A DNA stretch of 64,000 nucleotides. Origin: Pseudanabaena frigida (GTDB lineage: Bacteria; Cyanobacteriota; Cyanobacteriia; Pseudanabaenales; Pseudanabaenaceae). This document shows, piece by piece, positions 8,108-15,728 of the stretch. The position numbers and the translations under genes were made by a program. The notes beneath the pieces were generated by a model. That model made no database searches and was not told the DNA's origin. It was given only the letters and a program-made list of their open reading frames with translations. The stretch spans positions 124,001 through 188,000 of the forward strand of contig QBML01000001.1 of the NCBI GenBank assembly GCA_003242085.1. Reading direction: 5' to 3'. Positions within the stretch are counted from its first letter, which is position 1. Each line of letters starts with the position of its first letter.

Positions 8108-9277
8108 ATGGATGGCTTAAAAGCAATTGTAATTGGTGCAGGTATCGGTGGACTCACTACAGGAATTGCCTTACGACAAGCTGGTTATGAAGTAGAAATT
8201 CACGATCGGGTTAGGGATCTGCGCCCAATTGGGTCGGGTATCTCTCTTTGGTCGAATGGCGTAAAAGTCTTAAACCGTCTTGGTTTAGGACAAAAGCTTG
8301 CGGCGATCGGCGGAAATATGAATTATATGGAATACCGCCATCTTTCGGGTGATTTGCTCAATCACATCTCATTGCAACCTTTAGTCGAGGAGGTAGGGCA
8401 ACGTCCATATCCTGTAGCAAGACGAGATCTGCAAAATGTTCTTCTAGAAACTTTTGAATCTGCGGGCGGTAAATTGACTCTTGGAGCTAAGTGCATCGGC
8501 ATATTGGAAGGCTTTAGCAATATTACAGCCAAGTTCGAAGATGGTAGCACTTCTACAGGTGACCTGTTAGTAGCGGCAGACGGGGTTCGCTCTCTTTTAC
8601 GCCAATATATCGTTGGTGAAGCTATCGAACCTCAATATGCTGGCTATGTAAATTGGAATGGATTGGTGCCTATTAGTACAGATCTTGGACCTGCTGATAT
8701 GTGGTCGATCTACGTTGGCGAACATAAACGTGCTTCGATGATGCCTGTAGCAGGTGATCGCTTTTACTTCTTCTTTGACGTACCTTTACCAAGAGGCACA
8801 GTTAATGATGTTGCTAACTATAAAACGGAACTGAGAAAACATTTTCAAGGCTGGACTGAACCCGTGCAATTGTTGATTGATCGCCTTGAACCTGAAACTG
8901 TGGCTCGTGTGGAAATCCATGATGTTGGCCCGATCTCAAAAATGGTTAAAGGTCGGGTGGCTTTGCTCGGTGATGCTGCTCATGCTACTTGTCCCGATCT
9001 TGGACAGGGTGGATGTCAGGCGATCGAAGACGGTTGGGTTTTAGCAAATTATTTAACATCGACAACTTTGAGTGTTCCCGACGCACTGAGGCGCTATGAA
9101 TCCGATCGGAAGGTACGTACTACCGAAATCGTGAATAAAGCTCGCAATCGCGCTGAGACTATTCATGGCAAAGATCCTGAAGTTACCCAAAAGTGGTACG
9201 ACCAACTCGCCAAGGAAAGTCCATTAGATGTGACTAAAGCGATCGCCAAAATTATTAGCGGAGGCCCATTACATTGA
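8108..9277 (+). CDS. hpxO: FAD-dependent urate hydroxylase
   Basis: Oxidises urate to 5-hydroxyisourate with NAD(P)H and O2, in the cytoplasm. 389 aa. FAD-binding GAGIGG at 10-15; GDAAHATCPDLGQGG near residue 300 is the second FAD motif. It matches Klebsiella HpxO closely along its length, including Arg208 and Tyr220 (in KRASMMP and RFYFFFD), the counterparts by spacing of HpxO Arg204 and Tyr216 implicated in urate binding and specificity. An upstream in-frame ATG at 8072 lies inside the operator and would add residues absent from the family, so the ATG at 8108 is chosen. Its stop overlaps the start of the OHCU decarboxylase gene. Confidence 0.93.
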   Translation: MDGLKAIVIGAGIGGLTTGIALRQAGYEVEIHDRVRDLRPIGSGISLWSNGVKVLNRLGLGQKLAAIGGNMNYMEYRHLSGDLLNHISLQPLVEEVGQRPYPVARRDLQNVLLETFESAGGKLTLGAKCIGILEGFSNITAKFEDGSTSTGDLLVAADGVRSLLRQYIVGEAIEPQYAGYVNWNGLVPISTDLGPADMWSIYVGEHKRASMMPVAGDRFYFFFDVPLPRGTVNDVANYKTELRKHFQGWTEPVQLLIDRLEPETVARVEIHDVGPISKMVKGRVALLGDAAHATCPDLGQGGCQAIEDGWVLANYLTSTTLSVPDALRRYESDRKVRTTEIVNKARNRAETIHGKDPEVTQKWYDQLAKESPLDVTKAIAKIISGGPLH

Positions 9278-9771
9278 GTTATACGATCGACATTCTCAAC
9301 CAAATGAGTGAGTCAGAATTTACCGAAGCACTTGGTTCGATTTTCGAACATACACCTGAAATAGCTGTCGAAGCATGGCGATCGCGTCCCTTTGCCGATG
9401 TTCAGAATTTACATCAAGTCATGGCAGCGACCGTCTTGAGAATGAGTGATATCGAGCAATTAAAGTTGATTTGTGCTCACCCCGATCTGGGCAGTAAGTT
9501 CAAAATGGCAGAAGCTTCAGTAAAGGAGCAATCCACCGTTGGACTAGATCGACTCTCAGCTATAGAATACGATCGCTTCCAACAACTGAATCAAGACTAT
9601 AAAGAGAAGTTCTCATTCCCTTTCCTCATCGCCGTTCGCAACCATACCAAAGATAGTATTCTTGCAGCATTTGAACAAAGACTTCAGAATAATCTGGAGT
9701 TAGAACAGAAACAAGCGATCGCTGAAATTATAGAAATTGCTAGATGGCGGTTAGTTTTAGCTGTTAATTAG
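9274..9771 (+). CDS. uraD: OHCU decarboxylase
   Basis: Decarboxylates 2-oxo-4-hydroxy-4-carboxy-5-ureidoimidazoline to S-allantoin, the third step from urate. 165 aa, normal for the family. The start is TTG in a 4-bp TTGA overlap with the hpxO stop, with GGAGG upstream, indicating coupled translation. The family signature AHPDLGSK (catalytic His) and the Glu in SVKEQSTVGL are present, as is FPFLIAVRNH. A later methionine would remove conserved residues. Named hpxQ in Klebsiella. Confidence 0.93.
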   Translation: MSYTIDILNQMSESEFTEALGSIFEHTPEIAVEAWRSRPFADVQNLHQVMAATVLRMSDIEQLKLICAHPDLGSKFKMAEASVKEQSTVGLDRLSAIEYDRFQQLNQDYKEKFSFPFLIAVRNHTKDSILAAFEQRLQNNLELEQKQAIAEIIEIARWRLVLAVN

Positions 9772-9787
9772 GTTGGTGCAATTAAAC

Positions 9788-9864
9788 GTAGGATGGGTTA
9801 GCGATAGCGCGTAACCCATAATTCTTGACTAATGGATACGTTACGTGGCACTAACACATCCTAC
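9788..9864. repeat. Imperfect inverted-repeat element (GTAGGATG type)
   Basis: Begins GTAGGATGGGTTAG and ends in the complement of GTAGGATGTGTTAG, with imperfect arms of about 26 bases. Elements with this terminus are common between genes in cyanobacteria and other bacteria. It separates uraD from puuE. Confidence 0.6.
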
Positions 9865-9910
9865 AAATAATTAAGCTTTTTAAACGCAATATTAATCCTT
9901 TAAAAATCCC

Positions 9911-10813
9911 ATGACATACCCAAGAGACATGATCGGCTACGGGAGATTTGTTCCTGATGCAAAATGGAAAGATAATGCCCGTGTTGCCGTCCAGTTTGTG
10001 ATTAATTACGAAGAAGGTGGCGAAACCTGTATCTTGCACGGCGATAGCAGTTCAGAAACTTTTCTCTCGGAAATCGTTGGCGCGGCTCCGTTTCATGGGC
10101 TTCGACATATGAATATGGAATCTTGTTATGAATATGGCAGCCGTGCAGGATTTTGGCGTTTATATCGCATGTTTTGCGATCGCAATATTCCTGTAACTAT
10201 TTACGGCATTGCGATGGCACTCGCGCGCAATCCTGAAGCCGTCGCCGCCATGCTAGAAGCGGATTGGGAAATTGCTAGTCATGGCTATCGATGGATTGAT
10301 TACAAATATTTTTCGCCCGAACAAGAGCGTGAACATCTGCAAAAGGCGATCGCTATTCATACTCAAGTTACGGGCGAACGCCCCCTAGGTTGGTATACAG
10401 GACGAACTAGCGAGCACAGTCGTCGACTAGTAGTTGAGGAAGGTGGCTTCCTGTATGATTCTGACAGTTATGCCGATGACCTTCCCTATTGGAATCACGA
10501 ATATGGCAAGCCTCATCTAATTATTCCCTATACCCTTGACAATAACGATATGCGGTTTGCCACACCTCAAGGGTTTAATTCAGGCGATCAGTTCTTTGCT
10601 TATTTGCGTGATGCTTTTGATGTTTTATACGACGAAGGCGATACATCACCAAAGATGATGAGCATTGGTTTACATTGTCGATTAGTCGGACGACCAGGCA
10701 GAGCGGCGGCTTTAGCGAGATTTTTGGACTATGTGCAAAGTCGCGATCGCGTCTGGCTATGTCGCCGTATTGACATTGCTCACCATTGGCACAAGTATCA
10801 CAAACCGCAGTAA
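9911..10813 (+). CDS. puuE: PuuE-type allantoinase
   Basis: Hydrolyses allantoin to allantoate. 300 aa, a polysaccharide-deacetylase (NodB) fold protein of the cofactor-independent PuuE class rather than the amidohydrolase AllB. The N-terminus (PRDMIGYGRFVPDAKW) and the stretch NMESCYEYGSRAGFWR are characteristic. WEIASHGYRWIDYK carries the conserved His segment of the fold. It lies 139 bases after uraD, with a repeat between, so it may be read from the hpxO promoter or its own. The coding region ends in a strong terminator. No allantoate amidohydrolase or allantoicase is in the window. Confidence 0.92.
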   Translation: MTYPRDMIGYGRFVPDAKWKDNARVAVQFVINYEEGGETCILHGDSSSETFLSEIVGAAPFHGLRHMNMESCYEYGSRAGFWRLYRMFCDRNIPVTIYGIAMALARNPEAVAAMLEADWEIASHGYRWIDYKYFSPEQEREHLQKAIAIHTQVTGERPLGWYTGRTSEHSRRLVVEEGGFLYDSDSYADDLPYWNHEYGKPHLIIPYTLDNNDMRFATPQGFNSGDQFFAYLRDAFDVLYDEGDTSPKMMSIGLHCRLVGRPGRAAALARFLDYVQSRDRVWLCRRIDIAHHWHKYHKPQ

Positions 10814-10848
10814 TAAAAAAGACTTGCTTTGCAAGTCTTTTTTATTAC
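10810..10848 (+). terminator. Terminator of the hpxO-uraD-puuE unit
   Basis: 18-base perfect arms around TTT, with A and T runs, starting in the last sense codon of puuE and including its stop codon. Confidence 0.9.
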
Positions 10849-10850
10849 TA

Positions 10851-10933
10851 CAATGCAAGTTTTGCTTCCCAAATGAATAGAGGCGGCGCGAAGCGCCGCC
10901 TCTATTCATTTGGGTTTTGATTATTGCTATATC
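10851..10933. repeat. TATAGCAAT-type element with GC hairpin
   Basis: Left arm CAATGCAAGTTTTGCT, a 47-bp palindrome at 10868-10914 with a GGCGGCGC core, then ATTGCTATA at the right end. The left arm recurs in inverted sense at 11507-11531 and 60407-60431, and directly at 21278. Probably a non-autonomous mobile or amplified repeat. Confidence 0.75.
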
Positions 10934-11336
10934 AAACAGTAGCAAGAGAATTTTTATACGCTGCCCAACCACCGAGGTGAGAGATATCAATCCAATTAAA
11001 CTTTTGGATTAATTCTTGTGGATAGAAAAAAGCAGTCAAAACTTCTCCATCCTCTAGATAAACATCTGTAGGATACATATGTGGAGGTTCGTTATTGGCA
11101 AGATAGTCAAATTCGTCATCTTGCATTTCATAGACTTCGCCAGGTATAGAAATTCCGCCAGCTTCAACTTCGTAAATTGCAGGATGCCAACCATCACCTG
11201 CGGCATGGAGTCGATAGCGAGCTTGAGTATTTGCAGGACGGATAAACTTTGCTCCCTGCAAATTGCCATGATCTGGCTGCCCACGGAGCGCCGAACCACA
11301 AATAAATACTCGTCTTGTCCCGTTGGATGCTGTCAT
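10932..11336 (-). CDS. Allophanate-hydrolase-C-like (gamma-glutamylcyclotransferase fold) protein
   Basis: 134 aa. The start RRVFICGSALRGQPDHGNLQ and the following GAKFIRPANTQARYRL match the stand-alone version of the C-terminal domain of allophanate hydrolase, a gamma-glutamylcyclotransferase-like fold. PGEVYEM is the conserved inner strand. It is not an amidase by itself: the Ser-Ser-Lys amidase domain is absent. Its position between puuE and uraH, and the operator at 11388 upstream, tie it to ureide breakdown, perhaps acting on an N-carboxylated or ureido intermediate. That role is inferred; an unrelated GGCT activity remains possible. Confidence 0.8.
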   Translation of the reverse strand: MTASNGTRRVFICGSALRGQPDHGNLQGAKFIRPANTQARYRLHAAGDGWHPAIYEVEAGGISIPGEVYEMQDDEFDYLANNEPPHMYPTDVYLEDGEVLTAFFYPQELIQKFNWIDISHLGGWAAYKNSLATV

Positions 11337-11387
11337 AAATAGCAGTATTGAAACTATGGATTAACTTTGATTAATATACTAGCTTAA

Positions 11388-11402
11388 TGTATACAGTATG
11401 CA
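11388..11402. promoter_or_regulatory. Shared operator between the GGCT-like gene and uraH
   Basis: TGTATACAGTATGCA, the same word as at 8073 read on the other strand. It lies 52 bases before the minus-strand gene, next to a TATATT that could be its -10 box, and 172 bases before uraH. Confidence 0.7.
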
Positions 11403-11446
11403 GTTGTGAAGTAAAATACCTTTGAAAGAGATAGTAATGACAAATC

Positions 11447-11531
11447 AAAACCCAAATAGTATAGATGCGGCGCTTCGCGCCGCATCTATACTATTTGGGT
11501 TTTATGTCCTAAGCAAAACTTTCATTGCTAT
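11447..11531. repeat. TATAGCAAT-type element with GC hairpin
   Basis: A 57-bp perfect palindrome (27-base arms, TTC loop) at 11447-11503, followed by the arm AGCAAAACTTTCATTGCTAT shared with the elements at 10851, 21278 and 60346. It stands between the operator and uraH, so it may separate uraH from that operator. Confidence 0.75.
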
Positions 11532-11573
11532 GATGCCCGATCCTGCCTACTAAAAGTATTGGCTTTTTAAATC

Positions 11574-11933
11574 ATGTCTGGAAAACTCTCAACCCATGTC
11601 CTTGATACAGTACATGGATGCCCTGCCCAAAATATGAAAATCGAACTGTGGGCGATCGCACAGAATGGGCAAAGAAATTTACTCAAAACTCTGATAACCA
11701 ATCAAGATGGACGGACGGACGACCTATTACTTAATGCAGAAGAGATGCAGGTTGGAACTTATGAAATTTGGTTTTTCGTCAGCGATTATTTTGCAGGCTT
11801 TACAACTACTCAAACAAGTCCAGCTTTTTTAAGTTGCGTTCCGATTCGATTTGGGATTGCTAACGCTAGCGATCGCTACCATGTCCCACTGTTAGTATCA
11901 CCTTGGTCATATAGTACTTATCGTGGCAGCTAA
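11574..11933 (+). CDS. uraH: 5-hydroxyisourate hydrolase (transthyretin-like)
   Basis: Hydrolyses 5-hydroxyisourate, the product of HpxO, to OHCU. 119 aa, the usual length. LSTHVLDTVHGCPA at the N-terminus supplies the first active-site His, YHVPLLVSPWSYSTYRGS at the C-terminus is the family hallmark with the terminal YRGS. No signal peptide, so cytoplasmic. It is on the same strand as hpxO but separated by the opposite-facing GGCT-like gene, so it has its own promoter. No good ribosome binding site is visible before the ATG. Named hpxT or pucM in other organisms. Confidence 0.95.
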   Translation: MSGKLSTHVLDTVHGCPAQNMKIELWAIAQNGQRNLLKTLITNQDGRTDDLLLNAEEMQVGTYEIWFFVSDYFAGFTTTQTSPAFLSCVPIRFGIANASDRYHVPLLVSPWSYSTYRGS

Positions 11934-12174
11934 ATTCTAAATTATTGATACAATCGTTTTTAGTACTTGTTTGTCATTGTTTGTTAATACAAGAAAGTGC
12001 AAAGTAGCAATTTTCATTATAAAAATCGGCTTTTTGACAGCCATCTTAAGGCTAGCTGTCAAATGTTGTTCTCAGCACTGTAGGCGCTAAAAACAACTGA
12101 ATTGGGGTCATGAAAATTGCTGAGTACAAAGAGGATAAGTTGAATTTTTCTGCTAACTTGTCTGGAAGGTCTTT

Positions 12175-12188
12175 GTAATATCCAATAC
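12175..12188 (+). promoter_or_regulatory. NtcA-type site, porin promoter
   Basis: GTAATATCCAATAC fits GTA-N8-TAC. A TTTAAT -10 box lies at 12212-12217, about 23 bases downstream, the spacing known for NtcA-activated promoters. The bases after the site, AGAAA, are the same at the two other NtcA sites of this region. Confidence 0.7.
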
Positions 12189-12214
12189 AGAAAGCGATCG
12201 CAACTCTAAAGTTT

Positions 12215-12262
12215 AATCGCAGTAATTTGGATACTGTATACAGTATCCAAATTACTGCGATT
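12215..12262. promoter_or_regulatory. 48-bp perfect palindrome with central operator, porin leader
   Basis: The arms are perfectly complementary over 24 bases, and the centre is ACTGTATACAGT. Two overlapping copies of the shared 15-bp operator, one per strand, fill 12228-12249. It starts at the -10 box and ends 36 bases before the porin ATG, so it is largely transcribed. It could act as a DNA operator, an RNA hairpin, or both. Confidence 0.75.
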
Positions 12263-12298
12263 TCTCGTTCGTCGCTCATGTAATTGGTTTGAGGAGTT

Positions 12299-14179
12299 AT
12301 GTCAAAGGCTTTCAATAGTTCGCTCTTACGTCTAGCGACATTCGTCGCGTTACCTACAATTTTATCAACTGTTTTCGATGCACCTGTCAAAGCTGCACCT
12401 CAATCGTCAGAAAATTTATCATTAAATTCGTCCCAAACCTCTACTACATCAAATACATCGGTCAGTAATTTAATAGATCGACAAGAAGCAGCAGTCACTC
12501 TCCAGCAAAATTTGTCGGCAGGATCGCCAGTAAGCAATCTGGAAGTAGATAAGTTGGCAGAACCTGCGGATGATGTTGCCGCAGTTACTTCTGTTTCTCA
12601 ACTATCGGATGTTCGTCCAACTGATTGGGCATTTACAGCTTTGCAGTCTCTAGTTGAGCGTTACGGATGCATCGCTGGTTATCCCGACAGAACTTTTAAG
12701 GGTGGTAAGGCATTAGCTCGCTATGAATTTGCAGCTGGCTTGAATGCTTGTTTGGATAAAATCAACGAAATTATATCCGCAGGTTTAGCTGATAAAGTCT
12801 CTAAGGAAGATCTTGCTACTTTACAGAAGCTGCAAGAAGAATTTGCAGCCGAGTTAGCGACTTTGCGCGGAAGGATTGACACATTAGATAAGAAGGTCGC
12901 TACTTTAGAAGCTCAGCAGTTCTCAACAACTACCAAACTCAGCGGCTTAGCTTTCTTTAATCTTACTGGTGCTACTGCTTCGGGTGATGTTATCGCTGAG
13001 CGAAATAGAGCTAATCCCAATTTGCTTGCTACTCCGACCCGCGATCCCGTCACTAGACAACCTTCGAGAGTTGTCACTCAGCGTCCTAATATCACTTTTG
13101 GATATTATCTATTCCTGAACTTGACGACATCATTCACAGGTAAGGATGCACTGGTTACGCAACTAGTAACAGGAAATGGTAACTCTCCAGCTAATAACTT
13201 TGTATCAGCTGGTTTTACGAATACTACAGGAACACCATTTCTCGATCAGACAGGTGTGCCAACTGCGAACGTGTTCAATATCCGTGAGTTGTTTTACAGT
13301 TTCCCTGTTGCCAGTAATGTAAACGTGGCTATTGGGCCAAGATTGAATTTCTACAGATATTTCGATCAGAATCGTTTTACTAATTTCTTGACGGGTGCAA
13401 CGAGCTTTAACTCAAATGGAAGTACCCTCTCGAACGCTGTCGATCGCGGTTCAGGTGCTGTTGTAACTTGGACGATCAATCCGCAGTTTAAGCTAACTGC
13501 TGCTTACCTTGGAGAAAACACGGAATTTCTAAGTTCTGCTAATCCTAACTTTAATACCTCTAGCAATCCGCAGCAAGGTTTGTTTGGTGGAACGAATACT
13601 CTGACTGCTGAGTTAGTCTATTCACCAAGTCGAGATGCGAATATTCGCTTTATGTATACTCGCTCGAATATTAAATCCAATGGCGATCGCATTGGTGGTG
13701 CTACGGCTGAACCTTTGCCTTATGGTATTGCTGATGATGGTCAAGGTGGCGGGATCAATAATGCGACCGCAGATACAATTGTCTTCAACTTTGATTGGTT
13801 AATCACCAAAAACTTTGGTGTATTTGGACGCTATTCCTATGGAAGCACAAATATTGCACCTCTCAATCCCGCGATCGCTGGTGGAAGTGTTAATGTTAAC
13901 TCCTTCCAGTTCGGTTTAGGTTTCCCAGATTTGTTTAAAGAAGGTGCATTGGGCGTACTTTCATTTGTGGTTCCCTATAGCTACAGCAGCGGCCGCAATT
14001 TCCTTGTTGCTGGTGGCGGCGATGGTGCAACTCAGTACGATTTAGAGCTTTCTTACTATTACCCAATTAGTAAAAATATTGCGATCGTTCCTGCGTTCTA
14101 CGCGATTTTCAATCCTAATAATTTCTCAACTAATCCAACTGTATTTGTAGGTAATCTACGCACTCAGTTTAGTTTCTAG
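12299..14179 (+). CDS. SLH-domain outer-membrane porin
   Basis: 626 aa with the layout of cyanobacterial OprB-type porins: signal peptide (about 1-28), a low-complexity Ser/Asn linker, an S-layer-homology domain at about 98-155 (VSQLSDVRPTDWAFTALQSL, GCIAGYPDRTFKGGKALARYE), a coiled coil at about 165-205, and a beta-barrel ending in Phe (LRTQFSF). The SLH domain is known to anchor such porins to pyruvylated peptidoglycan-linked polymer. A GAGGAG box precedes the ATG. NtcA and operator sites upstream place it in the purine regulon, suggesting a route for purines or urate across the outer membrane. The substrate is inferred from context only. Confidence 0.9.
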   Translation: MSKAFNSSLLRLATFVALPTILSTVFDAPVKAAPQSSENLSLNSSQTSTTSNTSVSNLIDRQEAAVTLQQNLSAGSPVSNLEVDKLAEPADDVAAVTSVSQLSDVRPTDWAFTALQSLVERYGCIAGYPDRTFKGGKALARYEFAAGLNACLDKINEIISAGLADKVSKEDLATLQKLQEEFAAELATLRGRIDTLDKKVATLEAQQFSTTTKLSGLAFFNLTGATASGDVIAERNRANPNLLATPTRDPVTRQPSRVVTQRPNITFGYYLFLNLTTSFTGKDALVTQLVTGNGNSPANNFVSAGFTNTTGTPFLDQTGVPTANVFNIRELFYSFPVASNVNVAIGPRLNFYRYFDQNRFTNFLTGATSFNSNGSTLSNAVDRGSGAVVTWTINPQFKLTAAYLGENTEFLSSANPNFNTSSNPQQGLFGGTNTLTAELVYSPSRDANIRFMYTRSNIKSNGDRIGGATAEPLPYGIADDGQGGGINNATADTIVFNFDWLITKNFGVFGRYSYGSTNIAPLNPAIAGGSVNVNSFQFGLGFPDLFKEGALGVLSFVVPYSYSSGRNFLVAGGGDGATQYDLELSYYYPISKNIAIVPAFYAIFNPNNFSTNPTVFVGNLRTQFSF

Positions 14180-14226
14180 AAGTTGCGAAATAACTAGACT
14201 GCTTGTTTCTGTGGCAATTGCAAGTT

Positions 14227-14292
14227 CAATTCAAACCCCAAAAACAGAAAAGCGGCGCAAGCGCCGCTTTTCTGTTTTTGGGGTTTGAATTG
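14227..14292 (+). terminator. 66-bp perfect palindrome after porin
   Basis: Perfect 32-base arms around AA, with a GCGGCGC core. It lies 48 bases after the porin stop and probably terminates it. A second family member follows at 14335. Nothing else is seen in 14180-14556. Confidence 0.75.
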
Positions 14293-14334
14293 ACAAGAAT
14301 AAAGGATACAAGGCTTTGCGCTTTCTCAAAACCC

Positions 14335-14383
14335 AAGAAATTTTTTAAAAGTGTTGCTTCGCAACACTTTTAAAAAATTTCTT
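14335..14383. repeat. 49-bp perfect hairpin
   Basis: Perfect 23-base arms around TTC with a GTGTTGC core, close to the hairpins at 7173 and 7288. It is preceded by GCTTTGCGCTTTCTCAAA, a leader also found in part near 23228. Confidence 0.75.
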
Positions 14384-14556
14384 GTACTACATAAAGCTTA
14401 AACAGGCTGTATAAGCCCATTGTTTGTAATAGTGGAGATATAGATCTAGACATTAAAGCAAGAGCATGAGTTGTCAAACGATGACATCTAATCTTGTCAT
14501 TTGATTAAAATGTAGTTTATAATACAACTACGAATTCTAATTTATGAATAAAAGCC

Positions 14557-14706
14557 ATGAAAACTCCTCGCGATAATCAGCAACAGCAGAGAAATAATGA
14601 TAATCGCGATCGCCAAAGATTTGACGACGCGATTGTAGTTAATGAACCAAAAGACCATTTGCATCAAAACTACCGCCATTGGGCATGGCTACCTAAGCCT
14701 CGTTAA
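14557..14706 (+). CDS. Small hypothetical protein, 49 aa
   Basis: Begins MKTPRDNQQQQRNNDN and ends HWAWLPKPR. It is strongly hydrophilic with a Gln/Asn/Arg-rich N-terminal half and an aromatic C-terminal tail; no domain is recognised. No clear ribosome binding site. A near-perfect terminator begins at its stop codon, which supports a real transcript. Codon use includes HIP1 (GCGATCGC) in frame. Function unknown. Confidence 0.5.
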   Translation: MKTPRDNQQQQRNNDNRDRQRFDDAIVVNEPKDHLHQNYRHWAWLPKPR

Positions 14707-14752
14707 GAGAATAAAAAAGGCTCGCTTCGCGAGCCTTTTTTATTCTCTTAAC
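14702..14752. terminator. Bidirectional terminator, small gene and ABC permease
   Basis: Perfect 24-base arms around TTC with A and T runs. It includes the stop codon of the 49-aa gene and lies 66 bases after the end of the minus-strand permease gene. Confidence 0.88.
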
Positions 14753-14817
14753 ACAATTACTGGAAAAGCTTTAAAAGTGTTTCTTAGCTTGAGATTGAGC
14801 TCAATGCGCCGTAAGAA

Positions 14818-15627
14818 CTATCTTGCCCAATAGATGACTTTCTTCTCTATAGCCACAAACATTGCATAAAGCATTACTCCCAAAATTGCGAGAGCAATCA
14901 GAGCAGCAAAAGCAAGCGGGACATTAAAGTCTGACGCAGCCTGTACGATTAGATAGCCCAATCCCGCATTAGATGCGATCGACTCTGCGATTACTGCACC
15001 AATGAATGAAAAAGAAACAGCAATCTTCAGAGAGGCAAACACGTAGGGTAATGTATGCGGCCAACCTACTTTCTGGAAAATCTCAAAATTAGACGCACCC
15101 AGAGCATGTAAAACATCTTTCATCTCTGGTTCTATCGTTTCTAGCCCTAGTGCCACGTTAACAGCAATCGGGAAAAATGCAAGCAAGAATGCTGTAACGA
15201 TCGCAGGAATTGCATTAGCTCCAAACCAAACTGCAAGTAATGGCACAAGTGCTGACTTAGGGATTGTATTAAAGGCAACTAGTAATGGATAGAAAGTTAG
15301 ATAAATGAAGCGTGAGTAACCTATCAGGAATCCCAAGACAACACCGACCACACTTGCAATCACAAAACCAGCAAAAGTTGTCCATATTGTCCGCAGAGAG
15401 TTTTCCATAAGTTGCGGCGCAAATTTGATGGAAGCTCCTATAATTGCAGAAGGTGCTGGTAAGTTAAATGGTTGAATTTTAAACGCCCATACCGCAATTT
15501 CCCAAAGTATAAATAGTACAACCGTGGCGATCGCAGGCAAGATAACCGTTGCCGATTTCGTATTTAGAAAAGCATTAAAATCAAACTTCTTAGGCGATCG
15601 TCTAGTATTTTCAACAGTTCCCTGCAT
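14818..15627 (-). CDS. ABC transporter permease (TauC/SsuC type)
   Basis: 269 aa, about six membrane helices, with the conserved cytoplasmic EAA-type loop near ALGASNFEIFQKVGWPHTLP. It belongs to the taurine/nitrate/pyrimidine-type importer family (BPD_transp_1). It forms the membrane channel for the ATPase gene upstream (15729-16553) and the binding lipoproteins. Only one permease gene is present, so a homodimer is expected, as in that family. A palindrome at 15695 lies between it and the ATPase gene and may lower its expression. Purine or urate import is inferred from the neighbours. Confidence 0.9.
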   Translation of the reverse strand: MQGTVENTRRSPKKFDFNAFLNTKSATVILPAIATVVLFILWEIAVWAFKIQPFNLPAPSAIIGASIKFAPQLMENSLRTIWTTFAGFVIASVVGVVLGFLIGYSRFIYLTFYPLLVAFNTIPKSALVPLLAVWFGANAIPAIVTAFLLAFFPIAVNVALGLETIEPEMKDVLHALGASNFEIFQKVGWPHTLPYVFASLKIAVSFSFIGAVIAESIASNAGLGYLIVQAASDFNVPLAFAALIALAILGVMLYAMFVAIEKKVIYWAR

Positions 15628-15694
15628 ACATTCTCCTCATTGATAACACTGAATATATAAATATGAGCGGCAAATCTCGCTGTTCATCATATAG

Positions 15695-15728
15695 AACAAA
15701 AGAATCTGGCTAAGCCAGATTCTTTTGT
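15695..15728. terminator. Intercistronic hairpin in the ABC operon
   Basis: Near-perfect palindrome (CAAAAGAATCTGGCT and its complement) directly after the ATPase stop codon and 68 bases before the permease start. With its A/T flanks it looks like a terminator, yet the permease has no other clear promoter, so partial read-through is likely. Confidence 0.65.

Noticed and set aside
12052-12390. 112-aa minus-strand frame over the porin promoter
   Set aside because: It covers the NtcA site, palindrome and porin signal peptide; no domain and no ribosome binding site.
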